Below, in pieces: positions 1 through 6,566 of a stretch of DNA of 64,000 nucleotides. The notes below the pieces were generated by a model. The model ran no database searches, was not told where the DNA came from, and worked only from the letters and a program-made list of their open reading frames with translations. The position numbers were made by a program, and so were the translations under genes. Numbering within the stretch: position 1 is the stretch's first letter; each line of letters begins with the position of its first letter. Origin of the DNA: an uncultured Bacillota bacterium (GTDB lineage: Bacteria; Bacillota_I; Bacilli_A; RFN20; CAG-288); assembly GCA_949290645.1 (NCBI GenBank), contig CASESG010000001.1:131104-195103 (forward strand), in the 5' to 3' direction.

Positions 1-1659
1 AACATCAAGCGAAATCCCTTGTGCGGGAGGAACTTCGAATACTTCAGCGAAGACCCCTATCTCAGCGGCGAAATGGCGAAAGGATACATCGAGGGCTTGA
101 ACGAGAAGCATGTCGGAAGCAGCCTGAAGCACTATGTGTGCAATAACAGCGAGTATCAGCGGCAATGGGTCAGCAGCGAAGTCGACGAAAGGACGTTGCA
201 GGAGATCTACCTCCGAAACTTCGATATCGCTTTCTCGGCCCACCCATGGACTTTGATGTGCTCCTACAACCTGGTCAACGGAGTGCGGATGAGCGAGAAT
301 CGTCCGCTTTACGAACATGCACACCGTCACGGGTTCGATGGCCTGATCGTTTCGGATTGGGGCGCCGTCAAGGACCCGACGGCGTCCATCAACGCCGGAC
401 TTCACTTGATCATGCCCTATGATCCCGAGCTGGAGAAGAGACTCCTTTCCGACCTCGAGAGTGGACGGCTGGACAAGGAGGCCTTGAAAGATGCCGCACA
501 AAAGGTCTTGGATCTCGTGAAGAGGAACGAAGGGGAAAGGAAGTTGAGGAAGGTGGAGAAGAGCCTCTCCCAGCGGAAGGAACTCGCCTTGAAGGTCGCC
601 ACGGAGGGAATCGTCCTTCTGAAAAACCAGGGAAGTCTTTTGCCGCTGGGCAAGGAAGAGAAGTTGCTTGTCGGCGGAGCGCCGACCGTCCGTTACTTCA
701 ATGGCGGCGGAAGCTCGGTGGTCAAGCTGGACCATAAGTTCAAGAGATTGGCGGATTCCTTGCGCGAAATCGGCTTTTCCCATGTCGAAGAGGGGGACAT
801 CTCTCTCGAGAGCAAGGGGCACTGCGCCAACATGGGAAACTTCAAGCGATTCGTCGAGAAGGCCTATCGAAACGATGTCCTGATCATGGGTGTCGGAGGC
901 GACAGGTCGCTGTTCAGCGAGGATTTCGACCGCCAGGACCTGAAGCTGTCGAAGGAAGAGACCCTGGCCATAGAACAAGCCTCGAAAACCGGGAAGAAGA
1001 TCGTCTTGCTGGTGTTCGGCGGCGGTGTCTTCGAGCTCGGCGAAGCGGAACTCCTTGTCGATGCGATCGTCTATGTCGGATTTGCGGGAGAGAGGGTCAG
1101 CGACGCCCTCGCCAGGCTTCTCTCGGGAGCGGAGGTCTTCTCCGGCCGGCTGGCGGAGACTTTCGCCGAATCCCTGGAGGACTATCCTTCCTCCTCGGCC
1201 TATGTCGACGAGTCAGTCGTTCTCTATTCCGAGGGACTGGATGTCGGCTATCGGTATTTCACTACCCGGGATGTCCCTGTCCTCTATCCCTTCGGCTATG
1301 GACTGAGCACCGTTCCCTTCTCGTATTCGGACTTGGCTGTCGCCGATGTCGGAAAGGGAAGGGTGGAAGTCACGGTCCGTGTCCGCAACGACGGAAATCG
1401 AGACGCGAAGGAAGTCGTCCTGCTGTTCCTTTCGCCGCTGAGCAAGAACGTCTATCGCCCCAGAAGGGAACTGAAGAGGTTCCGGAAGGTCTTGATCGAG
1501 AAAGGAAAGGAAGTCGAGGTCCGCTTTGTCCTGACGGAGGACGATTTCAAGTATTTCAACCGAAACTATCACGACTTCGTCTTCGACCACGGTCGATATC
1601 GGATTGAAATCGCCAAGGACGCAAACGACGTGCTTCTCAGCGAGGAGATCGAGCTTTGA
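1..1659 (+). CDS. GH3 beta-glucosidase (5' end outside window)
   Basis: This is the C-terminal three quarters of a glycoside hydrolase family 3 enzyme, which releases terminal beta-linked glucose or related sugars. The frame is open from base 1, so the start lies upstream. The fragment begins with the GH3 hallmark NIKRNPLCGRNFEYFSEDP, then KHY, and then VSDWGA. The Asp at fragment residue 119 in VSDWGA is the expected catalytic nucleophile. A GH3 C-terminal sandwich domain follows, and the last 100 or so residues look like the fibronectin-III-like domain (VTVRVRNDG, ELKRFRKV). No signal peptide can be judged because the N-terminus is missing. The family is certain; the exact sugar specificity cannot be read from sequence. 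Confidence 0.93.
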   Translation, partial: NIKRNPLCGRNFEYFSEDPYLSGEMAKGYIEGLNEKHVGSSLKHYVCNNSEYQRQWVSSEVDERTLQEIYLRNFDIAFSAHPWTLMCSYNLVNGVRMSENRPLYEHAHRHGFDGLIVSDWGAVKDPTASINAGLHLIMPYDPELEKRLLSDLESGRLDKEALKDAAQKVLDLVKRNEGERKLRKVEKSLSQRKELALKVATEGIVLLKNQGSLLPLGKEEKLLVGGAPTVRYFNGGGSSVVKLDHKFKRLADSLREIGFSHVEEGDISLESKGHCANMGNFKRFVEKAYRNDVLIMGVGGDRSLFSEDFDRQDLKLSKEETLAIEQASKTGKKIVLLVFGGGVFELGEAELLVDAIVYVGFAGERVSDALARLLSGAEVFSGRLAETFAESLEDYPSSSAYVDESVVLYSEGLDVGYRYFTTRDVPVLYPFGYGLSTVPFSYSDLAVADVGKGRVEVTVRVRNDGNRDAKEVVLLFLSPLSKNVYRPRRELKRFRKVLIEKGKEVEVRFVLTEDDFKYFNRNYHDFVFDHGRYRIEIAKDANDVLLSEEIEL

Positions 1660-1720
1660 CGCGAAGTACGCGGCCATCGATCGACCCATGTCCCAAGAAA
1701 GAACGAAAAGGAACGGAAGG

Positions 1721-2266
1721 ATGAAAGGGAAAACCTGGAAAGACGTTTCGGTCGACTTTGGCAATCCGGAGGGAGGACTCTTCGCCTCGACAGTGGATTC
1801 CCCGCTCGGAAAGATGACCCTTTTGGCCTCCAAGGACGCCCTGTTGGGCGCATGGTTTTCCGACCGGGAAAGCCTTTTTCCCCTTTGCCAAGAGGAGAAA
1901 AACGCGATCCTCGCGAGGGCCGAACTTTGGCTGGGACAGTATTTTTCCGGAAAGATCCCTTCCTTGGAAGTTCCTCTCTGTCCCAAGGGAACGCCGTTTC
2001 AAGAAAGGGTGTGGGAAGAACTCCGTTCCCTCCCTTACGGGAAGACGTGGACATACGGGGAACTGACGAAAAGGATCGAGGAAGGAAGCGGCAAGCGGCC
2101 CTCTCCCCGAGCCGTCGGACAGGCCCTGTCCCGGAATCCCATCCTTCTTTTCCTGCCCTGCCATCGTGTGATTGGAAAAGACGGGAATCTTACGGGATAT
2201 CGCGGAGGAAGGGAAAGGAAGCGATGGCTTTTGGAATTCGAAAGGCGAAATTCCGATGATCGTTGA
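1721..2266 (+). CDS. ogt: Methylated-DNA--[protein]-cysteine S-methyltransferase
   Basis: This suicide DNA-repair protein transfers the alkyl group from O6-alkylguanine to its own cysteine. The diagnostic motif LPCHRVIG places the acceptor Cys at residue 147 of 182, and it is preceded by the recognition-helix region RAVGQALSRNP. The N-terminal part (SPLGKMTLLASKDALLGAWF) matches the family's ribonuclease-H-like domain. The frame stays open upstream to 1604 with ATGs at 1604 and 1688. ATG 1721 is preferred because AAAAGGA lies about 8 bases upstream and the protein then has the usual family length. It follows the GH3 gene by 61 bp and may be cotranscribed. Confidence 0.93.
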   Translation: MKGKTWKDVSVDFGNPEGGLFASTVDSPLGKMTLLASKDALLGAWFSDRESLFPLCQEEKNAILARAELWLGQYFSGKIPSLEVPLCPKGTPFQERVWEELRSLPYGKTWTYGELTKRIEEGSGKRPSPRAVGQALSRNPILLFLPCHRVIGKDGNLTGYRGGRERKRWLLEFERRNSDDR

Positions 2267-2284
2267 TCTCTTCATGGTGAAACG

Positions 2285-2308
2285 AAAAAAGCGGCTCTTC
2301 CAAGCCGC
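2285..2308 (-). terminator. Intrinsic terminator, probably the original tRNA-Thr terminator
   Basis: On the minus strand, GCGGCT and AGCCGC form a 6-bp stem with a 6-nt loop followed by six T. On the plus strand no good T-tract follows, so it is not a strong terminator for the upstream methyltransferase gene. It lies 12 bases beyond the left copy of the tRNA-Thr 3' end (2321-2341). The parsimonious reading is that it terminated tRNA-Thr before the mobile element was inserted. Confidence 0.7.
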
Positions 2309-2320
2309 GTCGTTTCGAAC

Positions 2321-2341
2321 ATGGTGCCAACTATAGGGATC
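2321..2341. repeat. attL (duplicated tRNA-Thr 3' end)
   Basis: This is the left copy of the 21-bp direct repeat. It equals, in reverse complement, the 3' CCA end, the acceptor strand and part of the T arm of tRNA-Thr. Identity to 5059-5079 is complete and ends at 2342 (A versus G at 5080). Confidence 0.9.
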
Positions 2342-2888
2342 AATAGAATCAAAAAAGCTGTGAAAAATAAGGCGATTCAAAAGGAAAGAAAAAAATGAAT
2401 ATGCATTCGATTTACATCGGCATTTTCCGAAATCTTCCCGATGCAATGCGAACTTTTCGCCAAAACGCCGTGACGCACTAACTAGGGTGTTACATATCCC
2501 TTCCCATTTTGCGGGAAGGCGTATTCTTTCCCCTTCCGGAGGGGGTAAAAATGCGATGGGCCTCGACTTCCGAAAATTCCGAACGCCATCGGAAGAATCG
2601 GTGACGGAACGCCCGTTTTCGCTGACGTCGGCGGAGGCCCGATGGGCCTTTCCGCCGTCAAGGCTTTCCCGATGGAGAACCCCATCGGGCTTTTCGGAAA
2701 TGATAGACCCATCGAGCCGAAAAGACAAGCCCGACAAGAAAGGCGACAACAGCGGACGGGGCCGAATCTCGGAAAGCCAAAGCCTCATAGGAGGGGACGC
2801 ACCCCACAAAAGGGTGCTTGAACGCCGATGGGGACGAGAACGAGGCAAAGAACGAACGGCCGACAAGGCGGGAAGATAATGTATAGCA
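2342..2888. other. Non-coding, motif-rich left part of the element
   Basis: I see no convincing gene in these 547 bases. An open frame at 2487-2879 lacks a ribosome site and looks like chance. The stretch holds seven copies of the core CGATGGG or its complement CCCATCG between 2555 and 2834. These include the near-palindrome at 2634-2648 (AGGCCC-GAT-GGGCCT) and a hairpin at 2668-2689 (CCCGATGG/CCATCGGG) followed by CTTTT. Such an array could be a binding-site cluster for a replication, transfer or partition protein. The adjacent ribbon-helix-helix protein is an obvious candidate ligand, but this is inference. Confidence 0.5.
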
Positions 2889-3158
2889 ATGAAAACATTG
2901 CAAAAAAACAATAAACGCTATACACAAATCGAAAGAGATGATATCATCTTGGCAAAGGAGGACACCGAAACGAAGCGTGAGAGGAGAAACATACAGCTCA
3001 ACATAAGACTGACCCCCAGCGAAAAAGCCACGCTGGAGGCCATCGCAAACCTGACGGGCATAGAGGCATCCAAGCTGATGAGACACGCGCTGGAGGCCCT
3101 AATAACGCTCTACAGGCCGATTCTGGACCGCAACAAAGGCCAGAAGGAGAAGGGATGA
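2889..3158 (+). CDS. Small ribbon-helix-helix type DNA-binding protein
   Basis: This 89-residue basic protein has a C-terminal half (RRNIQLNIRLTPSEKATL, then an amphipathic helix and ASKLMRHALEALI) that fits the strand-helix-helix pattern of CopG/Arc/MobC-like proteins. Such proteins regulate plasmid replication or act as relaxosome accessories; the sequence does not tell which. A GGGAAG element about 14 bases upstream is a poor ribosome site, so the start is uncertain. It sits next to the CGATGGG motif array, which may be its target. Confidence 0.6.
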   Translation: MKTLQKNNKRYTQIERDDIILAKEDTETKRERRNIQLNIRLTPSEKATLEAIANLTGIEASKLMRHALEALITLYRPILDRNKGQKEKG

Positions 3159-3181
3159 GACGGGAAGCGACAAAATCGGCA

Positions 3182-3221
3182 AAAAAATAGCCCCCTGCAA
3201 GCTACCAACAAGACAGGGGGC
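3182..3221 (-). terminator. Minus-strand terminator of a probable antisense RNA
   Basis: On the minus strand GCCCCCTG pairs with CAGGGGGC (8 bp), and the stem is followed by CTATTTTTTT. The 16-nt loop contains UUGG, which fits the YUNR motif common in loops of antisense RNAs. No minus-strand protein gene is nearby, so the terminator suggests a short antisense transcript. Confidence 0.6.
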
Positions 3222-3261
3222 CAATGCCGATTAGTTGACCCTAAAGGGCTTTTCCATTGTA
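3183..3261 (-). ncRNA. Candidate antisense (copy-control) RNA
   Basis: On the minus strand an extended -10 element TGCTACAAT (TACAAT at 3261-3256) is followed about 65 bases later by a strong terminator. This gives a predicted RNA of roughly 65 nt lying antisense to the leader of the genes at 3310 and 3489. The arrangement is the one used by many Gram-positive plasmids to control rep expression with a countertranscribed RNA. No good -35 box is visible at 17 bp, which weakens the call. The -10 region shares 12 identical bases (CTGCTACAATGG) with the tRNA-Thr promoter. Confidence 0.4.
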
Positions 3262-3309
3262 GCAGAAAGGCCCCGAATCCGTATACACAAGAAAGGAGCA
3301 CGAAGCCCA

Positions 3310-3492
3310 ATGGAAAAGAAGAGAAGAAACACCCCAGTTTGGCCGACCCTCGAAATAGCCGAGGCCCTCAAGAATGCCCTCTCATACAGAGGCAAGGAGC
3401 AGGAAAAGGAACTGCGAAGGCTAGCCAGAGCCATACGGCATGAATGCCAAAGACAGGACGAGGCCTTCGAGAGGGGACACGGCGAAGAATGA
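3310..3492 (+). CDS. Small hypothetical protein of the element
   Basis: The product is a 60-residue charged protein, mainly predicted helix (EIAEALKNALSYRGKEQEKE). I do not recognise the family. ATG 3310 is chosen because AAAGGAG lies upstream at 3293-3298; the frame is open to 3235 but without a better start. Its stop overlaps the next gene's start by the 4-bp ATGA at 3489-3492, so the two are translationally coupled. It may act as a leader or helper peptide for the downstream replication-type protein. Confidence 0.55.
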   Translation: MEKKRRNTPVWPTLEIAEALKNALSYRGKEQEKELRRLARAIRHECQRQDEAFERGHGEE

Positions 3493-3983
3493 ACAGCACG
3501 AACTACGTGACCATCCTAGGATGGATGAAGACGGGCCTCGGCCTGAAGGGAAACGAGCTTCTCACCTATGCACTGTTGCACGGATTCTGCCAAGCCAAGA
3601 ACGGAGCGAGGCTTTCCCTCGACTACATCTCTGATTGGCTCGGGACGACAAGAAGGGGAACGATAAACATAATCAACCGCCTCAAGGAAAAGGGGCTGAT
3701 AACGGCCAAAGGAAAGCAGGGCAGGCCTAAAACATACAGGCTCTCGGCCACGAAGATATCCGAGGCCATAAGGAAGGCGAAGGAAGAGGAGCAAAAGGCG
3801 AGGGAAAGGAAGACGACGCCGGAAACGAGCGAGAAGCCCGCGGACTCCGTGGGGCTATCGACTATCGAGAGGGAAGCGGGAAGGACCGGAAAGGGAGAGG
3901 ATGTATTGACGCCCGAAGAGTCGGAAAGGCGAAGGCAACTGCGAAAGATAATCCTCGAAACGCACTGGCTCCAGAACGACTAG
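3489..3983 (+). CDS. Winged-helix replication-initiation type protein
   Basis: The product has 164 residues. Residues 1-100 carry a helix-turn-helix of the kind found at the N-terminus of phage/plasmid replisome organisers (NYVTILGWMKTGLGLKGNEL, then ISDWLGTTRRGTINIINRLK and a wing GLITAKGKQGRPKTYRLS). The C-terminal third is a charged, low-complexity helix. It starts inside the stop codon of the preceding gene, an ATGA overlap. Iteron-like repeats begin 15 bases after its stop, which supports a role in replication of the excised element. It lacks recognisable catalytic motifs of rolling-circle initiators. A transcriptional regulator is the alternative. Confidence 0.65.
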   Translation: MNSTNYVTILGWMKTGLGLKGNELLTYALLHGFCQAKNGARLSLDYISDWLGTTRRGTINIINRLKEKGLITAKGKQGRPKTYRLSATKISEAIRKAKEEEQKARERKTTPETSEKPADSVGLSTIEREAGRTGKGEDVLTPEESERRRQLRKIILETHWLQND

Positions 3984-3997
3984 GACGGTGAGAGGGT

Positions 3998-4060
3998 GTG
4001 AAAAAACTTCACCGTCCCCGTGAAAAAACTTCACCGCCGACCGGTGAAAATACTTCACCG
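3998..4060. repeat. Three iterons with dyad symmetry
   Basis: Three 17-bp copies start at 3998, 4020 and 4044. Copies 1 and 2 are identical (GTGAAAAAACTTCACCG) and copy 3 differs by one base. Each contains the inverted repeat GTGAA/TTCAC. Spacing of 22-24 bp is about two helical turns, so all copies face the same side. A weaker relative follows near 4069. This is the classic form of an initiator- or repressor-binding array between a rep-type gene and int. Confidence 0.75.
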
Positions 4061-4155
4061 CCCATCCTATGAAAATATGTCCGTATATTTATCCGTAAAA
4101 CAGAAAATGACGAAGCAAAACGCGCAAGCGCACGCACGGGAAAGAAGGCCACTGA

Positions 4156-5097
4156 ATGAAAAAAACAACCTACGAGGAGGCCGAAAAAAGATACCTCGAG
4201 CACCTCGAGGCAGAGACGAGAAAAGACAGCGCAGACACGATCGAGGCCAGAATAAAGAAGCACCTGGGGCCATTGCTAAGCGGAAAGAATATCCCGCTGA
4301 CCCAAGAAGAAGAAAAGGAGCTAAGGCGACGCATAGACGCAAAAGACATAAGCCAAGGCTACAAGCGGACACTATGGACGACCTATGCGCAGATAGTCAA
4401 CCATGCGAGGGAGGCACTCGGAATCGAGGGGGCACAGGTCAGGGCAAGGGGATTCGACCGACAAAAAAAGATTTACACAATATGGACGGAGGAAGACTTC
4501 GAAACCTTTGAGAAGGAGCTGAAAAAGCCACTGGAGAGGCTTTTCTTCCGACTTCTCTTCTACAGCGGTGCGAGAAGGGGAGAAATTCTCGCACTAAGAC
4601 CGCAGAGCTTGGCAAGTCGCCAAAGAATCTCCATAACGGCCACATACAGCCGAAACAAGTTGGAGGAGCACACCAAGACGATGGCAGGAACAAGGGAGAT
4701 AAAGCTTCCCAGGGACATCTACGAGGAACTGGAGGAGCGGGCGAAAATGACGGCGAGCGGGAGAAGGATATTCGAAGGGCTCTCCTATAGCACGTTGGCC
4801 CGCAGGGTCAAGGAAATATGCGAGAGGACGGGACTAAAAAGACCGAGGCTGCACGATTTTCGCCACTCACACCTAACAATGCTCCTCTATGAGGGGTTCA
4901 CTCCTCAAGGGGTGGCACGGAGGGCCGGTCACTCGAACACAGAAATGCTACTTAACACATATGCAGGATACATCGACAGGGAGGAAGACGAAATCGCCGA
5001 AAGGCTGGAGCAAATCGAAAAAAGCGCCCAAGTCAAAGGCGCCAGACGGAGCAAAAAAATGGTGCCAACTATAGGGATCGGACCTACGACCTACTGA
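4156..5097 (+). CDS. int: Tyrosine recombinase (integrase) of the element
   Basis: This 313-residue integrase would insert and excise the element at tRNA-Thr. The catalytic domain shows the full set: Arg140 (SGARRGE), His233-x-x-Arg236 (HDFRH), His259 (AGHSN) and the nucleophile Tyr269 (NTYAG). The N-terminal 90 residues are a helical SAM-like core-binding domain. The last 13 codons run antisense through the tRNA-Thr gene, and the attR core 5059-5079 encodes MVPTIGI in frame. The C-terminus (GPTTY) therefore comes from the host. In the excised circle the frame would run into 2342-2398 and give another tail. AGAAGG about 8 bases upstream supports ATG 4156. Confidence 0.95.
   Translation: MKKTTYEEAEKRYLEHLEAETRKDSADTIEARIKKHLGPLLSGKNIPLTQEEEKELRRRIDAKDISQGYKRTLWTTYAQIVNHAREALGIEGAQVRARGFDRQKKIYTIWTEEDFETFEKELKKPLERLFFRLLFYSGARRGEILALRPQSLASRQRISITATYSRNKLEEHTKTMAGTREIKLPRDIYEELEERAKMTASGRRIFEGLSYSTLARRVKEICERTGLKRPRLHDFRHSHLTMLLYEGFTPQGVARRAGHSNTEMLLNTYAGYIDREEDEIAERLEQIEKSAQVKGARRSKKMVPTIGIGPTTY
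5059..5079. repeat. attR core inside tRNA-Thr and int
   Basis: This is the right copy of the 21-bp repeat. It forms the 3' end of the functional tRNA-Thr on the minus strand and, on the plus strand, seven in-frame codons of the integrase. Confidence 0.9.
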
Positions 5098-5135
5098 TTA
5101 CAAATCAGTTGCTCTACCAGCTGAGCTAAGTTGGC
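5060..5135 (-). tRNA. tRNA-Thr (anticodon TGT)
   Basis: Read on the minus strand, the gene folds into a standard cloverleaf. The acceptor stem is GCCAACT/AGTTGGC, the D-stem GCTC/GAGC, the anticodon stem ACTGA/TCAGT with loop TTTGTAA (anticodon TGT), and the T-loop is close to consensus. The CCA is encoded. The gene is 76 nt. Its 3' end is the integration site of the element at 2321-5079, and it overlaps the integrase coding region antisense. Confidence 0.95.
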
Positions 5136-5147
5136 GGTGCGACAGCC

Positions 5148-5176
5148 ATTGTAGCAGGTCGGGCCAGGGATTTCAA
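5148..5176 (-). promoter_or_regulatory. Promoter of tRNA-Thr
   Basis: On the minus strand TTGAAA (5176-5171), a 17-bp spacer and TACAAT (5153-5148) lie 12 bases before the tRNA. The -35 box overlaps the stop codon of the upstream RNA methyltransferase gene. Confidence 0.75.
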
Positions 5177-6468
5177 ATCGAATCGGGAAGGACGTCCTGC
5201 CGGAGCCCCTTGTTGAGGTAGTTCTTGATTTTCGACTGGACTTTCTTGGCGAAGGAAATCCTCAGGCCGTCATAGGTCAGGACGTAGATTCCGTCTTCCT
5301 TGTCGGAAGCCGTCCTGATCTCCTCTCCGCGGAGGAAGTGGATGGCCTCCTCCTCCGTCAGGGCGAGTGTCGGGTATTTCGTGGTGACCTTGCAATAGTC
5401 GTGGTCGAAGGGGAACTTCGGATGCTCGGAGGCATCGTAAAGGCGGATGCCGGGTTTGAGGAAGGGGAGGTGGACGAGGTCGGAAGGGAGTTCTTCCACC
5501 AGATAGTCCTGGTGATGGGCCTGGAAGAGACGATATCCTTCCTCGGGAGATTTTTTCTTGGCTTTGAACGGAGTCCAGTGCTCCTTCCTTCCGGGACCTT
5601 TGCGAACGAAAGCAAAGTAGAAGCCCTCTCCATCGAACGTTCCAGGAAGAAGGTGGATGCCATGCTTTCCACGAACGTATTTCTTGTTTTCATTGACAAT
5701 GATCTCGGAAGCATCCTTGTTTTCATTCAGGAAGGTTTCGATTTGATCTTCGTCTTCTTCCTTCGACAGGGAACAGGTGGCATAGGCGAGGATTCCTTCC
5801 GGCTTCAGCAATGCGTATGCCTTTTGCAGGAGCTTCTGCTGGATGGGAAGAAGGGATTCCATCTTCTTCCTGGACCAGTCGTGGGCCATCTTCTCCTCCT
5901 TTCGAATCATCCCGCTTCCGGAACAGGGGGCATCCAGAAGGATGGCATCGAAGATCGGCGGGAGATCCAAGGAGAGCGGATCGACGGAGAGCAAAGGGAT
6001 GCAAAGTCCCATCCTCTCGACGTTGTGGGCCATCTCCAGGGTGCGGGAACGGCTGATGTCATTTGCGAAGAGGAGCACGTCCGTTCTCCTCAGCTTCAGC
6101 CCGATGCTTTTGCCTCCGGGCGCGGCGCAGAGATCCAGGACCAGGGCCTTCTCGGGAAGGAGATCGGAAATTTCCTTGGTGAAGCGGGCGCTGGAAGCGT
6201 CGAGGATGTAGAAGGCCCCCAAGGCATGGGAGAGGGTCTTTCCGAGCCTCTCTTCCTTGTCGAAGCGGAAAAGGTAGTCGTCCTCTGCATCTTGGAAAAC
6301 GTGACATTTTTCTTGGAACGTCTGTTTATCAAGACGGTTTTTATCGCAGAGAAGAGCGCTTTTTTCCCTTTGCTCGAGAGCCTGTCGAAATGCGGAAACG
6401 GTCTCTTTTTTTGCATATTCTGCGACAAGTGCGGTGAAAACGTCTTTTTCTTCCCGGGAAAGACTCAT
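5173..6468 (-). CDS. RsmB/RsmF-type rRNA (cytosine-C5) methyltransferase
   Basis: This 431-residue enzyme transfers methyl from S-adenosylmethionine to C5 of a cytosine in rRNA. The SAM-binding motif LDLCAAPGGKS lies near residue 111. Motif IV DAPCSGSG (near 179) and motif VI ATCSL (near 232) carry the two cysteines of the NSUN/RsmB mechanism. A C-terminal extension of about 150 residues matches the PUA-like RNA-binding part of RsmF/YebU-type proteins. ATG at 6468 is chosen because AGAGGTG lies 5 bases upstream; an in-frame GTG sits 6 bases earlier. The target cytosine cannot be deduced. Confidence 0.92.
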   Translation of the reverse strand: MSLSREEKDVFTALVAEYAKKETVSAFRQALEQREKSALLCDKNRLDKQTFQEKCHVFQDAEDDYLFRFDKEERLGKTLSHALGAFYILDASSARFTKEISDLLPEKALVLDLCAAPGGKSIGLKLRRTDVLLFANDISRSRTLEMAHNVERMGLCIPLLSVDPLSLDLPPIFDAILLDAPCSGSGMIRKEEKMAHDWSRKKMESLLPIQQKLLQKAYALLKPEGILAYATCSLSKEEDEDQIETFLNENKDASEIIVNENKKYVRGKHGIHLLPGTFDGEGFYFAFVRKGPGRKEHWTPFKAKKKSPEEGYRLFQAHHQDYLVEELPSDLVHLPFLKPGIRLYDASEHPKFPFDHDYCKVTTKYPTLALTEEEAIHFLRGEEIRTASDKEDGIYVLTYDGLRISFAKKVQSKIKNYLNKGLRQDVLPDSI

Positions 6469-6529
6469 GCTCACACCTCTTTTTTTCTTTTCTTTGAAAA
6501 TTAGCCGTTCTTCTTTGAGTCTGTTGGCG

Positions 6530-6535
6530 TATAAT
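6530..6535 (+). promoter_or_regulatory. -10 box of the 6567 gene
   Basis: A perfect TATAAT lies 31 bases before the start codon. No convincing -35 box is seen at the right distance. Confidence 0.5.
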
Positions 6536-6566
6536 CATTTTAGCAAACTTTGAAGGAGGTTCGCTC

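Larger units (their letters stand above)
2321..5079. mobile_element. 2.7-kb integrative element in the 3' end of tRNA-Thr
   Basis: The element is bounded by a perfect 21-bp direct repeat, 2321-2341 and 5059-5079. The right copy is the 3' end of an intact tRNA-Thr gene and the left copy is the duplicated tRNA end expected from site-specific recombination. Inside lie a long structured non-coding region, a ribbon-helix-helix type protein, a small protein, a helix-turn-helix replication-type protein, iterons, and a tyrosine recombinase ending in the tRNA. Codon choice (AGA, AGG, ATA and AAA frequent) differs from the flanking chromosome, which supports transfer. No relaxase, cargo or resistance gene is visible, so it looks like an integrated small plasmid-like replicon or a satellite. 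Confidence 0.88.

Noticed and set aside
1213..1986. Long minus-strand frames opposite the GH3 and methyltransferase genes
   Set aside because: Shadow frames of GC-rich genes; no ribosome sites, composition-biased translations, and they cover well-supported plus-strand genes.
2487..2879. 130-codon plus-strand frame in the element's left arm
   Set aside because: No ribosome site, Arg/Ser/Pro-biased translation, and it covers the repeat and hairpin array; more likely non-coding.
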